In this document: in pieces, positions 1 to 9,575 of the stretch
How the letters are laid out: each line of letters begins with the position of its first letter
Position numbering within the stretch: position 1 is the stretch's first letter
NCBI GenBank assembly: GCA_019748195.1
Contig: JAIEPW010000043.1
Coordinates: forward strand, 62,001-126,000
DNA from: Bryobacteraceae bacterium
Lineage (GTDB): Bacteria > Acidobacteriota > Terriglobia > Bryobacterales > Bryobacteraceae
Reading direction: 5' to 3'
DNA: 64,000 nt
The notes under the pieces: generated by a model
What the model saw: the letters and a program-made list of their open reading frames with translations, nothing else
Databases searched by the model: none
What the model was told of the DNA's origin: nothing
Program-made: the position numbers and the translations under genes

Positions 1-2
1 GC

Positions 3-254
<252 letters not shown>

Positions 255-337
255 CATTTAGCTGCGTTTTATTCACTCTCCACATCACTGCTGATCTTTC
301 TGCGAACCGGGAGGACGCTCGGATCGTACTCGGTATC

Positions 338-350
338 AGATAGTATATAG
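338..350 (+). promoter_or_regulatory. AT-rich site in front of the PadR-ADOP operon
   Basis: A short AT-rich stretch (GATAGTATATAG) in a GC-rich context sits directly before the padR start at 355. It contains a possible -10 element (TAGTAT, 341-346) and partial dyad symmetry. PadR proteins usually repress their own operon through such sites. If the -10 is used, the leader would be only a few bases long, and no Shine-Dalgarno sequence is visible. This is inference from position and composition. Confidence 0.3.
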
Positions 351-354
351 AGCG

Positions 355-672
355 ATGGCGATACACCTTAAGCCGAACTGGTTTCATGTGCTGCTCGCTT
401 TGTCCGAAGGCGACCAGCACGGCTATGCGATCATGCAATCCGTTCTGGAGCACACCGGCGGGAAAGTCCGCCTTTGGCCTGCCACCCTTTACGGAACTTT
501 GAAGAAGCTGGTGGACGCCGGGTTGATCGAAGAGACCGGCGACCGGCCGGCGTTCGACGACGCGCGGCGCCGTTACTACCGCCTGACCCCGGAAGGACAG
601 GCCGCCCTTGCCGCCGAGAGCAGCCGCCTGCGGGAACTGGTGCGGATTCTCGATTCGCGGGTGCCCCTATGA
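355..672 (+). CDS. PadR family transcriptional regulator
   Basis: A 105-residue winged-helix protein covering the whole PadR-N domain: helix-turn-helix with GYAIMQ, then LWPATLYGTLKKLVDAGLIE as recognition helix and turn, and a beta wing with RRYYRLTPEG. The short form without a large C-terminal domain is the type usually found beside acidobacterial ADOP permeases. Its TGA overlaps the ATG of the downstream permease (ATGA at 669-672), so the two are translationally coupled and the regulator very probably controls that permease. The effector is unknown. Confidence 0.9.
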   Translation: MAIHLKPNWFHVLLALSEGDQHGYAIMQSVLEHTGGKVRLWPATLYGTLKKLVDAGLIEETGDRPAFDDARRRYYRLTPEGQAALAAESSRLRELVRILDSRVPL

Positions 673-3344
673 GCGCCGGACAGGCAGCCGGCGCCGCGAT
701 CCATGCGTATCGCTGGCTCGCCCGCGGATTTCCGGAGGAGTTTCAGCGGGCCCACGGGAACGAACTGGTCGCGCTATCGGAAGACCTCATCCAGCACGTG
801 GCCGCGCGCCAGGGCTGGCGGGGTTTTCTACCCTTTGTCGCCGGGATGTTTGGAGATCTCATCATGCGTCTGATCGCGGAACTGAGCGCCGAGTTTTGGC
901 TGAATGTGAAGTATGCCTTGCGTACCCTGCGTAAGTCGCCGGGATTCGCCGCGGTGTCGATTCTCTCTCTGGGCATGGGGATCGGGATGGGAACTTCCGT
1001 CTACAGCCAGTTGGAGTCCACGGTGTTTCGGGAGGTTCCGCGGGTTGCGGAGCCAAAGGGCCTGGTGCGGTTCCAGCGGCCGGCTGGATATCCGGATTAC
1101 GAGGATTATCGCGACCATTCCGGCCAGTTCGCCACACTGGCCGCTTACCTGGCGCCCGTGCCTTTCGTGGTGAATTGGGGGGCCGGCCCCGAGCGCGCCT
1201 GGGGCCACCTGGTGACCGCCGATTACTTCGCGACCCTGGGAGTCGCGCCCTACCTGGGGCGACTCATCGGACCCGAGGACAAGCCGGGCGGCCTTCCGGT
1301 GGCGGTGCTCAGCCATCGCTACTGGCGCGACAAGCTGGGCGCGCGCCGCGACATCGCCGGAAGCTCGATCCGGATCAACGGGCAGGCCGTTACCGTCATT
1401 GGCGTCGGGCCACCGGATTTCCTGGGCGCCTCCCCCATGATGGCTGCCGCCGACCTGTTCCTGCCCACCAGCATCCAGACGCGGGTGGCGCCGGAGCTCG
1501 GCAGCGGCGCGCTTACAGACCGGCGCGTGGCCGCGTTTCAGTTGTTCGGACGGCTAAGGCCCGGCGTTAAGGTCTCCGAGGCCGAGAACGCGCTGGATAC
1601 GATGGCGCGGAATCTGGAACAGCAGCGGAACGATCCGGGCAAGGACCACAAGGGCCGCCGCGTCACGCTGCTGCCGGGTGGACGCCTGATTCCGGTGCGC
1701 GATGAGGATCTGCCCACCGTTACTGCGTTTCCGGCGATTCTGGTGGGCCTGATGCTCTGGATCGCCTCCGCCAACGTCGCCACGATGCTGCTGGCCCGGG
1801 CCTTGGCGCGCCGCAAGGAGATCGCCGTGCGGCTCGCGATCGGCGCCGGCCGGGGGCGAATCCTCCGCCAACTGCTCACCGAAAGCATGCTTCTGGCGAT
1901 CGCGGGCGGCGCCGTCGGACTGCTCTTTGCGTACTGGTCCAACTCCACCACCGAATGGTTCCGTCCCATCATCCCGAACTACATGGATCTCCAACTGCGG
2001 ATCAGTTGGACGGCGGCGGGTGTCACCTTTCTGCTGAGCGCCCTCACCGGCATCCTGTTCGGACTTGCTCCGGCCCTTGCCGCCACCCGCAGCGACATCG
2101 CCAGCGCGTTGAAGAGCGGCGGCGCAACGCGCGGCTTCCGCTGGTTCTCCACCCGCAATATCCTGGTGCTGCAGCAGGTGGCCGGCTCCCTGGCCCTGCT
2201 GCTGATGACCGGCTTCATCATTCTGGGATTTCAGCGCACCGCGAACGTGGATGTCGGCTTTGACACGTCCAACCTGTACACGATGTCGCTCGATCCGGTT
2301 CGCGACGGCTACAGTGCGGAACAAGCGCGCGACTTTTTCGACAAGCTGCCCGCCAAGGTCCGGGAGATCGACGGCATCGTGGCCGCCACTCTTACCCAAT
2401 CCGCGCCGCTGAACCTGTTCGGGGGCCAGTCAATCGTGGCGACAAAGCAGGATTTCCTGGACGAAGCGGCCGGAACTCGCGTCAAGCCCACGCGGATCGA
2501 ACATGTCGGCAGCGGCTACTTCGAGACCATCGGCATTCCTCTCGTGGCCGGACGGGGGTTCCAGACGCCGGACGAGCGCGGCGAGGCCCGGGTAGTAGTG
2601 GTGAACGAAAACATGGCTCGCAATTTCTGGCCGAACACAACGGCGGTGGGCCAAACCGTGGACCTTCAAGGCAAGCGCTACGAGGTAGTGGGAGTTGCCC
2701 GGAACGTCCGCTCCACGTTCGTGATCGACGAAGGCGCCAACGGGGCGTATCTGCCGGTGGCGCAGTCGGCTTACGCCACGCCTTCGGCCCAGGGCGTAAC
2801 GCTGATGGTTCGTTCGCGTCCGGGGATCGACGTGATCACGGCGGTCCGGCGGCTGGTCTCGTCCCAGGACGCCAATGTCACCGTGTTCCACGCGGACAGC
2901 ATCGAGAATCAGGTGCGGAATCTGCTGCTGCTGGTGAAGATTACGACGGTGTTGTATGGCGCGATCGGACTGTTCGGCCTGCTTCTGGCCGCGATCGGGC
3001 TGGCCGGCGTCACCGCCTACGCCGTGGTGCAGCGGACCAAGGAGATCGGCATCCGCATGGCGCTGGGCGCGCGCCGCCTGGATGTGGTGCGCCTGGTGAT
3101 GCGCGAGGGTACCTGGATGGTCGCGGTGGGTACGGTATTCGGTTTCGCGGCGGCGTACGCGCTGGTGCAAACCGCCAGCACATACCTGTCGGCGCTTTCG
3201 CAGGTGCTGCAGACCAGCATGACCGATCCCTTGCTGCTGATCGGGGCTCCCTTGCTGCTGGCCGGGCTCGCGCTGGCGGCGTGCTACTGGCCGGCGCGGC
3301 GGTCCACCCGGATCGATCCGCTGGCAGCGCTGCGCGAGGAGTAG
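669..3344 (+). CDS. ADOP-type ABC transporter permease (MacB/FtsX family)
   Basis: An 891-residue integral membrane protein. I chose the ATG at 669, which overlaps the padR stop, over the longer upstream frame because the protein then starts with the short cytoplasmic ADOP N-terminal domain (about residues 1-75). Next come a first transmembrane helix (about 90-115), a MacB periplasmic core domain, an FtsX three-helix block (ending near ARRKEIAVRLAIGAGRGRILRQ), a second periplasmic domain and a second FtsX block (KEIGIRMALGARRLDVVRLV). This duplicated architecture is the acidobacterial duplicated orphan permease. No ATPase gene is adjacent, as is usual for the family. The substrate is unknown; relatives export or sense hydrophobic compounds. 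Confidence 0.9.
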   Translation: MSAGQAAGAAIHAYRWLARGFPEEFQRAHGNELVALSEDLIQHVAARQGWRGFLPFVAGMFGDLIMRLIAELSAEFWLNVKYALRTLRKSPGFAAVSILSLGMGIGMGTSVYSQLESTVFREVPRVAEPKGLVRFQRPAGYPDYEDYRDHSGQFATLAAYLAPVPFVVNWGAGPERAWGHLVTADYFATLGVAPYLGRLIGPEDKPGGLPVAVLSHRYWRDKLGARRDIAGSSIRINGQAVTVIGVGPPDFLGASPMMAAADLFLPTSIQTRVAPELGSGALTDRRVAAFQLFGRLRPGVKVSEAENALDTMARNLEQQRNDPGKDHKGRRVTLLPGGRLIPVRDEDLPTVTAFPAILVGLMLWIASANVATMLLARALARRKEIAVRLAIGAGRGRILRQLLTESMLLAIAGGAVGLLFAYWSNSTTEWFRPIIPNYMDLQLRISWTAAGVTFLLSALTGILFGLAPALAATRSDIASALKSGGATRGFRWFSTRNILVLQQVAGSLALLLMTGFIILGFQRTANVDVGFDTSNLYTMSLDPVRDGYSAEQARDFFDKLPAKVREIDGIVAATLTQSAPLNLFGGQSIVATKQDFLDEAAGTRVKPTRIEHVGSGYFETIGIPLVAGRGFQTPDERGEARVVVVNENMARNFWPNTTAVGQTVDLQGKRYEVVGVARNVRSTFVIDEGANGAYLPVAQSAYATPSAQGVTLMVRSRPGIDVITAVRRLVSSQDANVTVFHADSIENQVRNLLLLVKITTVLYGAIGLFGLLLAAIGLAGVTAYAVVQRTKEIGIRMALGARRLDVVRLVMREGTWMVAVGTVFGFAAAYALVQTASTYLSALSQVLQTSMTDPLLLIGAPLLLAGLALAACYWPARRSTRIDPLAALREE

Positions 3345-3361
3345 AGGCGCGCGGACACACT

Positions 3362-3410
3362 CCGGCCTTCGCCGGTAAACCGTGCAAGCCGCCCCCTTGC
3401 CGGGGGCGGC
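3362..3410 (+). terminator. tandem hairpins after the ADOP gene
   Basis: Two hairpins follow the permease stop. The first is CCGGC-CTTC-GCCGG (3362-3375). The second has a perfect 9-bp GC stem, GCCGCCCCC (3388-3396) with GGGGGCGGC (3402-3410), and a 5-base loop. There is no T-run on either side, so this is a terminator-like or mRNA-protecting structure rather than a classical intrinsic terminator. The next gene is convergent, so the site lies between two gene ends. Confidence 0.5.
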
Positions 3411-3582
3411 CTCTGTCGACGGATTTTCGGTGCGGGATCGATCCCGGCTTAAGAAGCAGGCTGGCCAGCCCGTCGCGCTTCGGACATCTTTGTAGCACGG
3501 CGATGCAACGCGCGAGGGCAAGGGTTCGCGCAAGTGATTGGTAATCGGGGAAATCGAGGTGGAAATCCGGCGTGACCGCGGC

Positions 3583-4350
3583 TTACCCGAGAACCGACTT
3601 CACCGTTTCCGACGCGCGCTCGAACAGGAACCCGGTGTCCGCGCCGCAGCCGATGAACTTCATGCCGCGGTCGCGCCAGAACTGCGCGAGCGGGATGGTG
3701 CGGTTGTGGATGCCCGGCGCGATGCCGTGCTTCAGGCAGGACTCGCGGATCTTCTCCACGGCTTCCACCATCTTGGGATGCTGGAACTCGCCGGGGACGC
3801 CGAGCGAGATGGTGAGGTCGGCCGGGCCCACCATCACCGCGTCGATGCCCGGCACCGACAGCAGTTCGTCGCGGGCGTCCAGCGCCTTTACGGTCTCGAT
3901 CTGCAACACCACCATCGTTTCGGCGTTCATGTGCTCGATCATCTGCGGGATGGTCGCTTTTTCGTAATCGATGTGCGCCGCGCCCAGGCCGAAGCCGCGG
4001 ATGCCCATCGGCGGGAAGCGGGTCCAGGAGATGGCGCGCTCCAACAGTTCGGGCGATTCCACGCGGGGGAACAGGATGCCCTGCGCTCCGTTGTCGAGCG
4101 AACGGGCGATCAGCGAATATTGCAGATCGGCCACGCGCACGATGGGGCACAGCCCGGCTCGCGCGCACGCGCCGGAGAGGCTCGCCAGGGTTTCGGTGCC
4201 GAAGGAGCCGTGCTCGCCGTCGATGAAGGTCCAGTGGAAGCCGGCGGCGGCGAGGATGCGCGCGACCTCGGGCGAGGGGATCATCCCGAAGGCGCATCCG
4301 AGCTGGAGCTGGCCCTGTTTCAGGGCAGCTTTGACGTGGTTGGTTCGCAT
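3583..4350 (-). CDS. HpcH/HpaI family class II aldolase
   Basis: A 255-residue TIM-barrel protein of the HpcH/HpaI family (2-keto-3-deoxy sugar acid or 4-hydroxy-2-oxoacid aldolases), which reversibly splits pyruvate or oxaloacetate from a hydroxy-oxo acid with a divalent metal. Visible signatures are FIDGEHGSFG, the catalytic arginine in GILFPRVES, the metal glutamate in VLQIETVKAL and the metal aspartate in VMVGPADLTISLG. Length is normal. It stands alone, with no sugar-acid dehydratase or kinase beside it, so the substrate (for example 2-keto-3-deoxy-L-rhamnonate or 4-hydroxy-2-oxovalerate type) cannot be decided. Confidence 0.85.
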   Translation of the reverse strand: MRTNHVKAALKQGQLQLGCAFGMIPSPEVARILAAAGFHWTFIDGEHGSFGTETLASLSGACARAGLCPIVRVADLQYSLIARSLDNGAQGILFPRVESPELLERAISWTRFPPMGIRGFGLGAAHIDYEKATIPQMIEHMNAETMVVLQIETVKALDARDELLSVPGIDAVMVGPADLTISLGVPGEFQHPKMVEAVEKIRESCLKHGIAPGIHNRTIPLAQFWRDRGMKFIGCGADTGFLFERASETVKSVLG

Positions 4351-4397
4351 GGAAGGGTTAGGTTACCACGCGAGGGTGGGACGTCGGTGAAGGGCGA

Positions 4398-4676
4398 TTA
4401 CATCTTTTTGAAAAACAATGTTACAGAATCCTGTGAGCTTGTTATCGGCAGCTTTGGCTGGGCTTTGGAGTTTCCCTTCTTAAACTCTATGTACTCGAAA
4501 TAGGCTGTATCGGGATTCGTGATCTTGAAGACGTAACGAATTGGCTTGCCCGGCTGCGGCTCTGGAACTACTGTGATTTGGTTCGCGAGCGACTTGTCGA
4601 ACTCGATGATGATCTCGTGATCGATCATTGTCGTAAAGAGCAGAGCTTTCTCTCCACTGCTTGTTTCATCAGCCAT
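4398..4676 (-). CDS. small hypothetical protein of low GC
   Basis: A 92-residue frame. I chose the ATG at 4676 because a longer frame would begin inside the transcription terminator at 4713-4742. It has no signal peptide or membrane segment. It is beta-strand rich, with a stretch reading VFKITNPDTAYFEYIEFKKG, and could be a small Ig-like fold, but I recognise no family. Base and codon use are clearly more AT-rich than in the neighbours (many AAA, GAT and TTT codons), which suggests recent acquisition. It lies between the aldolase and the S9 peptidase on the same strand, behind its own gap. Confidence 0.5.
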   Translation of the reverse strand: MADETSSGEKALLFTTMIDHEIIIEFDKSLANQITVVPEPQPGKPIRYVFKITNPDTAYFEYIEFKKGNSKAQPKLPITSSQDSVTLFFKKM

Positions 4677-4712
4677 GGCTGGAAAGTTACCACAGCGAAT
4701 CTCTTGATTCAA

Positions 4713-4742
4713 GAAAAAAAGCCGGCTGATCACTCAGCCGGC
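4713..4742 (-). terminator. intrinsic terminator of the S9 peptidase gene
   Basis: A perfect 9-bp stem GCCGGCTGA (4721-4729) / TCAGCCGGC (4734-4742) with a 4-base loop. Read on the minus strand it is followed directly by a run of seven T residues. It starts 26 bases after the peptidase stop, so it is a textbook Rho-independent terminator for that gene. It also shows that the small gene further down needs its own promoter. Confidence 0.9.
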
Positions 4743-4767
4743 CCATGAAAACTCAATCAGAATCCTC

Positions 4768-6816
4768 TTAATCTGTCTTCGAGCTTACATTCGCCCCCGT
4801 GTACTTCTCCATCCACGCCAGGATATGTTCGACTTTGGCGATGTAATGGCTCGTCCGCGCCCGAATCCCGTGTGGCTCATCCGGCACCTTCACCAGCACC
4901 GCCGGAACCTTGCGAGCCTTCAGCGCGAAATACAGCTCCTCGCTTTCCGCCATCGGCGTGCGATAGTCCGCCTCGCCCGTGATCACCATCGTCGGCGTCT
5001 TGAAGTTCTGCGCGTAGAAAATCGGCGAGCGTTCGATGAACTGCTTGGTGTTCTCCCAGGGTAAGCTCTTCATCCATAGGGCCGAATGCGTGTAGCCGCC
5101 GTCCGCGGTGCCCGCCTGCGTGATCCAATTCGTCACCGGGTACTGCGACACCGCCGCGGCGAAACGATCGGTCTGCCCGATGGTCCACGCCGTCAGCAAC
5201 CCGCCGCCCGATCCGCCGGTGACGCCCATGCGCTTGGGATCGATGTAACCCTTGGCGATCAGCTTATCCACGCCCGCCATCAGGTCCTTGAAGTCATCGC
5301 CCGGATATTTGGTGTGGATAATGTTGCCGAAACTCTCGCCGTACCCAGTGGATCCACGAGGATTCGTGTACAGAACAACGAAGCCACGCGCCGCCCGGAT
5401 TTGGAATTCACCCTGGAACCCGACGCCGAACATCGCGTGCGGACCGCCGTGGATATCCAGAATCATGGGGTACTTCTTGGATGCGTCGAACTTCGGCGGC
5501 TTGACGATCCAGCCCTGAATCGTCTTGCCGTCGAAGGAATCGTAGGTAATTTCTTCCACCTCGCCGAGCTCGCGATCCGCCAGGAGGCTGTCATTCACGC
5601 CGGTGATCCTGGTCTGGTCGCCGCCGCGATGCGCATAGAACACCACCACATCGCCGGGCTCCTTGGGCGAGGTCTTCACCGTGGCGATCTGCGTATTGTT
5701 AGCGATGGTGAAGTCGCCGGCGCGTCCGCCGCCGAGCTGGTACATGCCGGTGGTGAGCTGCTTGGGTTCGCCGCCTTCCACCGGAATCGAATACAGGTGC
5801 GTGCTGCCGCGGTCGTCGGCCAGGAAGTAGATCGTCTTGCCGTCCCAGGAGAACTCCGGCGCGCGGATATCGCGATCGAAGTTCGGCGTCAGCGCCTTCC
5901 CGTTCGAGCCGTCAGCATCCATCACGTAGAGGTGATTCACCGTGTAGCTCTGGAACTTCCAGTCATGGCCCGTGTAGGCGATCTTGTTGCCGGCGGGCGA
6001 CGCCACCGGCCCGGTGTCCTGACCCTTGCGGTTGGTCAGTTGCTTCACCGCGCCGTCTGCGATGGTGAAAGCGTAGATCTCGCCGCCTTCCAGGTTGTAG
6101 TCGGCGTCGGGAATCCGCTGCGCGGACACGTACAGGGTCTTCGAATCGGGAGACCAGGAATAGCTGCCGCCGCGCACCGGACCGCCGTGATCGAACTCGC
6201 CGGAAGTGATCTGGCGCGGCGTGCCGCCGGTCGCCGGCACGACGAAGATGTGATAGTTGCCGGGCTGAATCATTCCAAAGCCGTCCTGCCGCCAGCGCAG
6301 GCGTTCGATGATCACCGGAGGGTCAGCCCAACGCGCGCCCTGCGGCTTCTCGGGCATTTTGGCGGACCACTGCGTCTTGCCCGGAACGCGCGCCACGAAG
6401 CTGATGGACTTGCCGTCGGGCGACCAATCGATGGACGACGGCGCCTCGGTGATATCGGTGATCTGCGCGGATTGCCCCGAGTCCATCCAGCGCACGTGGA
6501 TCTGCGTGCGCCCGCTGCGGTTCGACAGATACGCCAGGCGCGTGCCGTCCGGCGACAGCCGCGGCGTGGTGTCGCGGAAGGCGCCGGTGGTCAGCGGGCG
6601 CTGGTCCTTACCGTCGCTCGAGGCAATCCAGAGATTGGAATGCTGCTGATCGGTCATCTTGTCGGCCCAGCCGACCTGATAGATGACGCTCTTGCCGTCC
6701 TTGGTGATGCGCGGGTCCGTGACGGTGCGCAGCTCCCACAGATCGGCCGATGTCATCGGCTGTTTCGCTGCAAAAGCCAGCGCGGAAGTGATGCAGATGG
6801 TCGCCAGAAGTCGCAT
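4768..6816 (-). CDS. secreted S9 family serine peptidase (prolyl oligopeptidase / acylaminoacyl-peptidase type)
   Basis: A 682-residue exported peptidase. The ATG at 6816 is preferred over one 12 codons upstream because it has GGGGAGG about ten bases before it and begins a clean signal peptide (MRLLATICITSALAFA). Residues about 30-420 form a TolB/DPP-like beta-propeller with repeated SPDGTRLAY-like blades. The C-terminal third is an alpha/beta hydrolase with the triad Ser536 (GGSGGG), Asp617 (GEADYRTP) and His649 (DEPHG). Family members cleave short peptides or N-acylated dipeptides. It is monocistronic with its own terminator. Confidence 0.93.
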   Translation of the reverse strand: MRLLATICITSALAFAAKQPMTSADLWELRTVTDPRITKDGKSVIYQVGWADKMTDQQHSNLWIASSDGKDQRPLTTGAFRDTTPRLSPDGTRLAYLSNRSGRTQIHVRWMDSGQSAQITDITEAPSSIDWSPDGKSISFVARVPGKTQWSAKMPEKPQGARWADPPVIIERLRWRQDGFGMIQPGNYHIFVVPATGGTPRQITSGEFDHGGPVRGGSYSWSPDSKTLYVSAQRIPDADYNLEGGEIYAFTIADGAVKQLTNRKGQDTGPVASPAGNKIAYTGHDWKFQSYTVNHLYVMDADGSNGKALTPNFDRDIRAPEFSWDGKTIYFLADDRGSTHLYSIPVEGGEPKQLTTGMYQLGGGRAGDFTIANNTQIATVKTSPKEPGDVVVFYAHRGGDQTRITGVNDSLLADRELGEVEEITYDSFDGKTIQGWIVKPPKFDASKKYPMILDIHGGPHAMFGVGFQGEFQIRAARGFVVLYTNPRGSTGYGESFGNIIHTKYPGDDFKDLMAGVDKLIAKGYIDPKRMGVTGGSGGGLLTAWTIGQTDRFAAAVSQYPVTNWITQAGTADGGYTHSALWMKSLPWENTKQFIERSPIFYAQNFKTPTMVITGEADYRTPMAESEELYFALKARKVPAVLVKVPDEPHGIRARTSHYIAKVEHILAWMEKYTGANVSSKTD

Positions 6817-6905
6817 GGCTGGAATCCTCCCCGGTGGATGTTTGGTGCCCATTCTATCCGAACGTCGCGACGGGGTGCGGCGCCTGGTCGGCGGCAGCTT
6901 CCCGG

Positions 6906-7436
6906 CTACTCAGAGGAAAGTTGGGCGGCCAGCCAGGGATGGAAGGCGGCCAGGGCATCGCGGCGGATCAGCATCAGTTGGCCGGCGGGATCGGACGGTT
7001 TACGCGTTCCCATGGACATCAGAAGGCGGTTTCCGGGTAGTTTTCTGACCAAGATGCTGTACTGCGGCTTTTCCGCGTCGGGCCAGAAGTGGACACGCGA
7101 ATCGCCGGGCGGGAACAGCGCGGTGACGTCGCGCTCCGGCTCGAAGTTCTGCGTGATGCTCACCAGCTTGCCGGAGGTCCGCGAGAAGACCAGGATGTGG
7201 CTGAGCTCATGGAGGTCGTCGACGCCGATTTGGAAGTGGTAGGCGCGGTAATCCGTGCTGAGGTCGGCCACCTGGCGGGGCGGGCCCATTTTCGCCGCAA
7301 CTTCGCCTTCCGTCTCACTCAAAGTAAACTCCAGCAGGAACTCGGGGCGGGTGCGGGGATCGGGTTCGCCGAAGGCGGTGGAAAAACGGGGCGCTGCCAG
7401 CAGCAGCGCCCCCAGGATGAGTTGTCTGGCGATCAT
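6906..7436 (-). CDS. exported protein of unknown function, coupled to alkaline phosphatase
   Basis: A 176-residue protein with an N-terminal signal peptide (about residues 1-22, ending near FSTAFG). The mature part is a compact alpha/beta protein without cysteines. I recognise no family. Its ATG at 7436 follows directly on the TAA of the alkaline phosphatase gene (7437-7439) with no spacer, so translation is almost certainly coupled and the two products should be made together in the envelope. A role in phosphatase function or phosphate scavenging is inferred only from this arrangement. Confidence 0.7.
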   Translation of the reverse strand: MIARQLILGALLLAAPRFSTAFGEPDPRTRPEFLLEFTLSETEGEVAAKMGPPRQVADLSTDYRAYHFQIGVDDLHELSHILVFSRTSGKLVSITQNFEPERDVTALFPPGDSRVHFWPDAEKPQYSILVRKLPGNRLLMSMGTRKPSDPAGQLMLIRRDALAAFHPWLAAQLSSE

Positions 7437-9473
7437 TTACTTGCCGATGGTCTTGGGGTAGCGGTTGGAGTTCAGAACCTCATTGAGGAACTTGTCCGCT
7501 TCCGCGGTATCGCCGGACAGCGCCACCGCCATCTTGAAGAAGATGTCGGTCTGGTCCATGTAGCCGGTGAACAGCAGCGCGCCGGGACCTTCCGCCGTCA
7601 CAGGGACGCTCGATCCCGTGTGATCGCCGGTGCGGAAGCCGACCGCGAGGCGCCGGATGGTCTGTCCCTGCGCGGCGACGTTAGCCGGATAGCCGGTGCG
7701 AGAGTCCATGGGATAGGCGGGAGCCCCGAAGTAGGTGGAGTAGGTGCTGGAAGCCGGGTCCGTGGTGCTGTTGGTGGGCAGGAAGCTGCCGGGCATGCCG
7801 CCCGGTCCGCGGTTGTTGTCGGCGCCGACGCTGCCGTTGATGAAGGGCAGGCCGGCGCGGGCGTTGGTGAACGAATCGCCGTAGACGGTGAAGAACTGCT
7901 CGCCGCGGGAAGAGCGGACCGGCACTTCCTCACGCTTGTCGCGATTCAGATACTCCGAATCGGGAGTGTTGCTGACGCCGATGATGTGCATGGACTGGTC
8001 ATGGTCGGCCGTGACCACGATCAGGGTGTCCTTGGCGGTGCGGCGGGCGGCCCACGACCTGGCCACTCCGACCGCGCGATCCATCTCGATGGTGTCCCAG
8101 ATGGTGCCGCCGTAGTGGTTGGGGTGCGACTGCTTATCGATGGACGCCGCTTCCACCATCAGAATGAAGGGGGCGCGGTTGAAGGAGCTGGACAGAATTT
8201 CGATGGCCTTCTGGGTCATCAGTTCGAGCATGGGCTGGTCAGTGAAGCCGTCGAAGTTGGGACGCGGCTCGGAAGCAGGGCGGGTGAATCCAAGCTTGTC
8301 GTAGGCCACGTCCATATTCACGTCCTGAGCCGCGCGGATGCCGTCAGTGGCGGGGCGAGGGCTGCGAGCGCCCTTGAAGAAGCCCAGGGTAGGCTGGCCG
8401 AACTGCAAACCGCGCAACTCGGCGGCGTTGGTCACCAGGCGATAGCCGCGGTTCTGGAATTCCTGGATCAGGTCGCGGCCATCGGTTCGGCCGCCGGAAG
8501 TGAATGCTTCCGAGCCGCCGCCCATGATCACGTCGAATGCCGGCTGGCCGTTCAGCATCGGATTCTCGAAGTATTGCCGTGCGATCTCCAGTCGCGTCTG
8601 GCGGAAGCCGCTGTAGGCGCCCTGCACGGCCGGAGTTGCATCGGTCACCGCCGCCGTCGATACGATACCGGTGCGGTAGTTGTAGCGCCGCTTCAGGTAC
8701 TGCCACAGGTTCTCCACGCGGGGATTGTCGAGAATGAAGGGCTGCGTGGAGGCGTTCGGCTGCCCGGTGAAGCGCCAGCGGCAGTCGGTGCCGTCGGCGA
8801 ACACGTTCACGGCGTTCAGGAAGCTCTTGTTGCCGGAGGCCCAGGCAGTGCCGGTGTTGGCGGAGTCCGGCACAATGGAGTCGGTTCCATAGGTCATGGA
8901 GAAGCCGCTGACGGGCATCTTGTCCATCTCGAGGAGGTCGTCAAAGAAGCCTTCCCGGAAGGTGTTGCGTCCATTCTGGTCGACGATGGATTTGGAGACC
9001 AGGCGGGCCGCGTCGCGATACGCGGTGCCCATGGCGTCGCCGATGAACAGGATCACGTTGCGCCGGGTGCCGTCCGCGGGCATGCTGAACGGCCGGATCA
9101 GGATCTTGCGGCTGTGGGTGACTTCGCGGCCGTCGGCTTGCAGGGATGCGCGCAGGTCCCACTCGCCAAGCGTCTCAAAAGAAGACAGGTTGGCGCGGAT
9201 GACCCAGTCGCTGGAAGAATCGCAGTCGAGCTCCGCGCGGACGGGGGCGCTGAAACGCGAGGTGATGTCCTGCTCGCCGGCGGTGACACGCAGGCCGCTT
9301 ACGGCCGCGGCATTCCGGACCTCCAGGATCACGTCCACGAGTTGGCCCTGCAGGAGACGGGTACGCTCCGGCAGAAGAATGCGAACGCTGGAGCCGGACG
9401 TCTGGGCTGCCGCGTTCGCTGCGAAAATGGCGCCCAGCGCGATGGTGGGAACCAGGCGATACAAATTGAACAT
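7437..9473 (-). CDS. secreted alkaline phosphatase
   Basis: A 678-residue exported phosphomonoesterase of the PhoA superfamily. The start at 9473 gives a signal peptide ending in NAAAQ. After an N-terminal beta domain of about 130 residues comes the catalytic core: ILFIGDAMG (metal Asp146), VPDSANTGTAWASG with nucleophile Ser204, VTADHDQS for metal binding, and GDHTGSSVPVTAEGPGA as the C-terminal zinc histidine motif. All key residues are present; the usual GDGMG reads GDAMG. It is longer than E. coli PhoA because of the N-terminal domain. It heads a two-gene unit with the unknown exported protein behind it. Confidence 0.93.
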   Translation of the reverse strand: MFNLYRLVPTIALGAIFAANAAAQTSGSSVRILLPERTRLLQGQLVDVILEVRNAAAVSGLRVTAGEQDITSRFSAPVRAELDCDSSSDWVIRANLSSFETLGEWDLRASLQADGREVTHSRKILIRPFSMPADGTRRNVILFIGDAMGTAYRDAARLVSKSIVDQNGRNTFREGFFDDLLEMDKMPVSGFSMTYGTDSIVPDSANTGTAWASGNKSFLNAVNVFADGTDCRWRFTGQPNASTQPFILDNPRVENLWQYLKRRYNYRTGIVSTAAVTDATPAVQGAYSGFRQTRLEIARQYFENPMLNGQPAFDVIMGGGSEAFTSGGRTDGRDLIQEFQNRGYRLVTNAAELRGLQFGQPTLGFFKGARSPRPATDGIRAAQDVNMDVAYDKLGFTRPASEPRPNFDGFTDQPMLELMTQKAIEILSSSFNRAPFILMVEAASIDKQSHPNHYGGTIWDTIEMDRAVGVARSWAARRTAKDTLIVVTADHDQSMHIIGVSNTPDSEYLNRDKREEVPVRSSRGEQFFTVYGDSFTNARAGLPFINGSVGADNNRGPGGMPGSFLPTNSTTDPASSTYSTYFGAPAYPMDSRTGYPANVAAQGQTIRRLAVGFRTGDHTGSSVPVTAEGPGALLFTGYMDQTDIFFKMAVALSGDTAEADKFLNEVLNSNRYPKTIGK

Positions 9474-9575
9474 TGAGTTACGCTCCGAAGGACTTGACTG
9501 CATACCGAAGTTGGTAAGCTTACGCGTCGAGTGTGTCGGAGGCACGACTGGAAGATGAAATACCGGTAAATGGGA

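Noticed and set aside
3362-3410. Repeat element or attachment site after the first ADOP gene
   Set aside because: Two GC hairpins only; no direct repeats, tRNA or integrase nearby.
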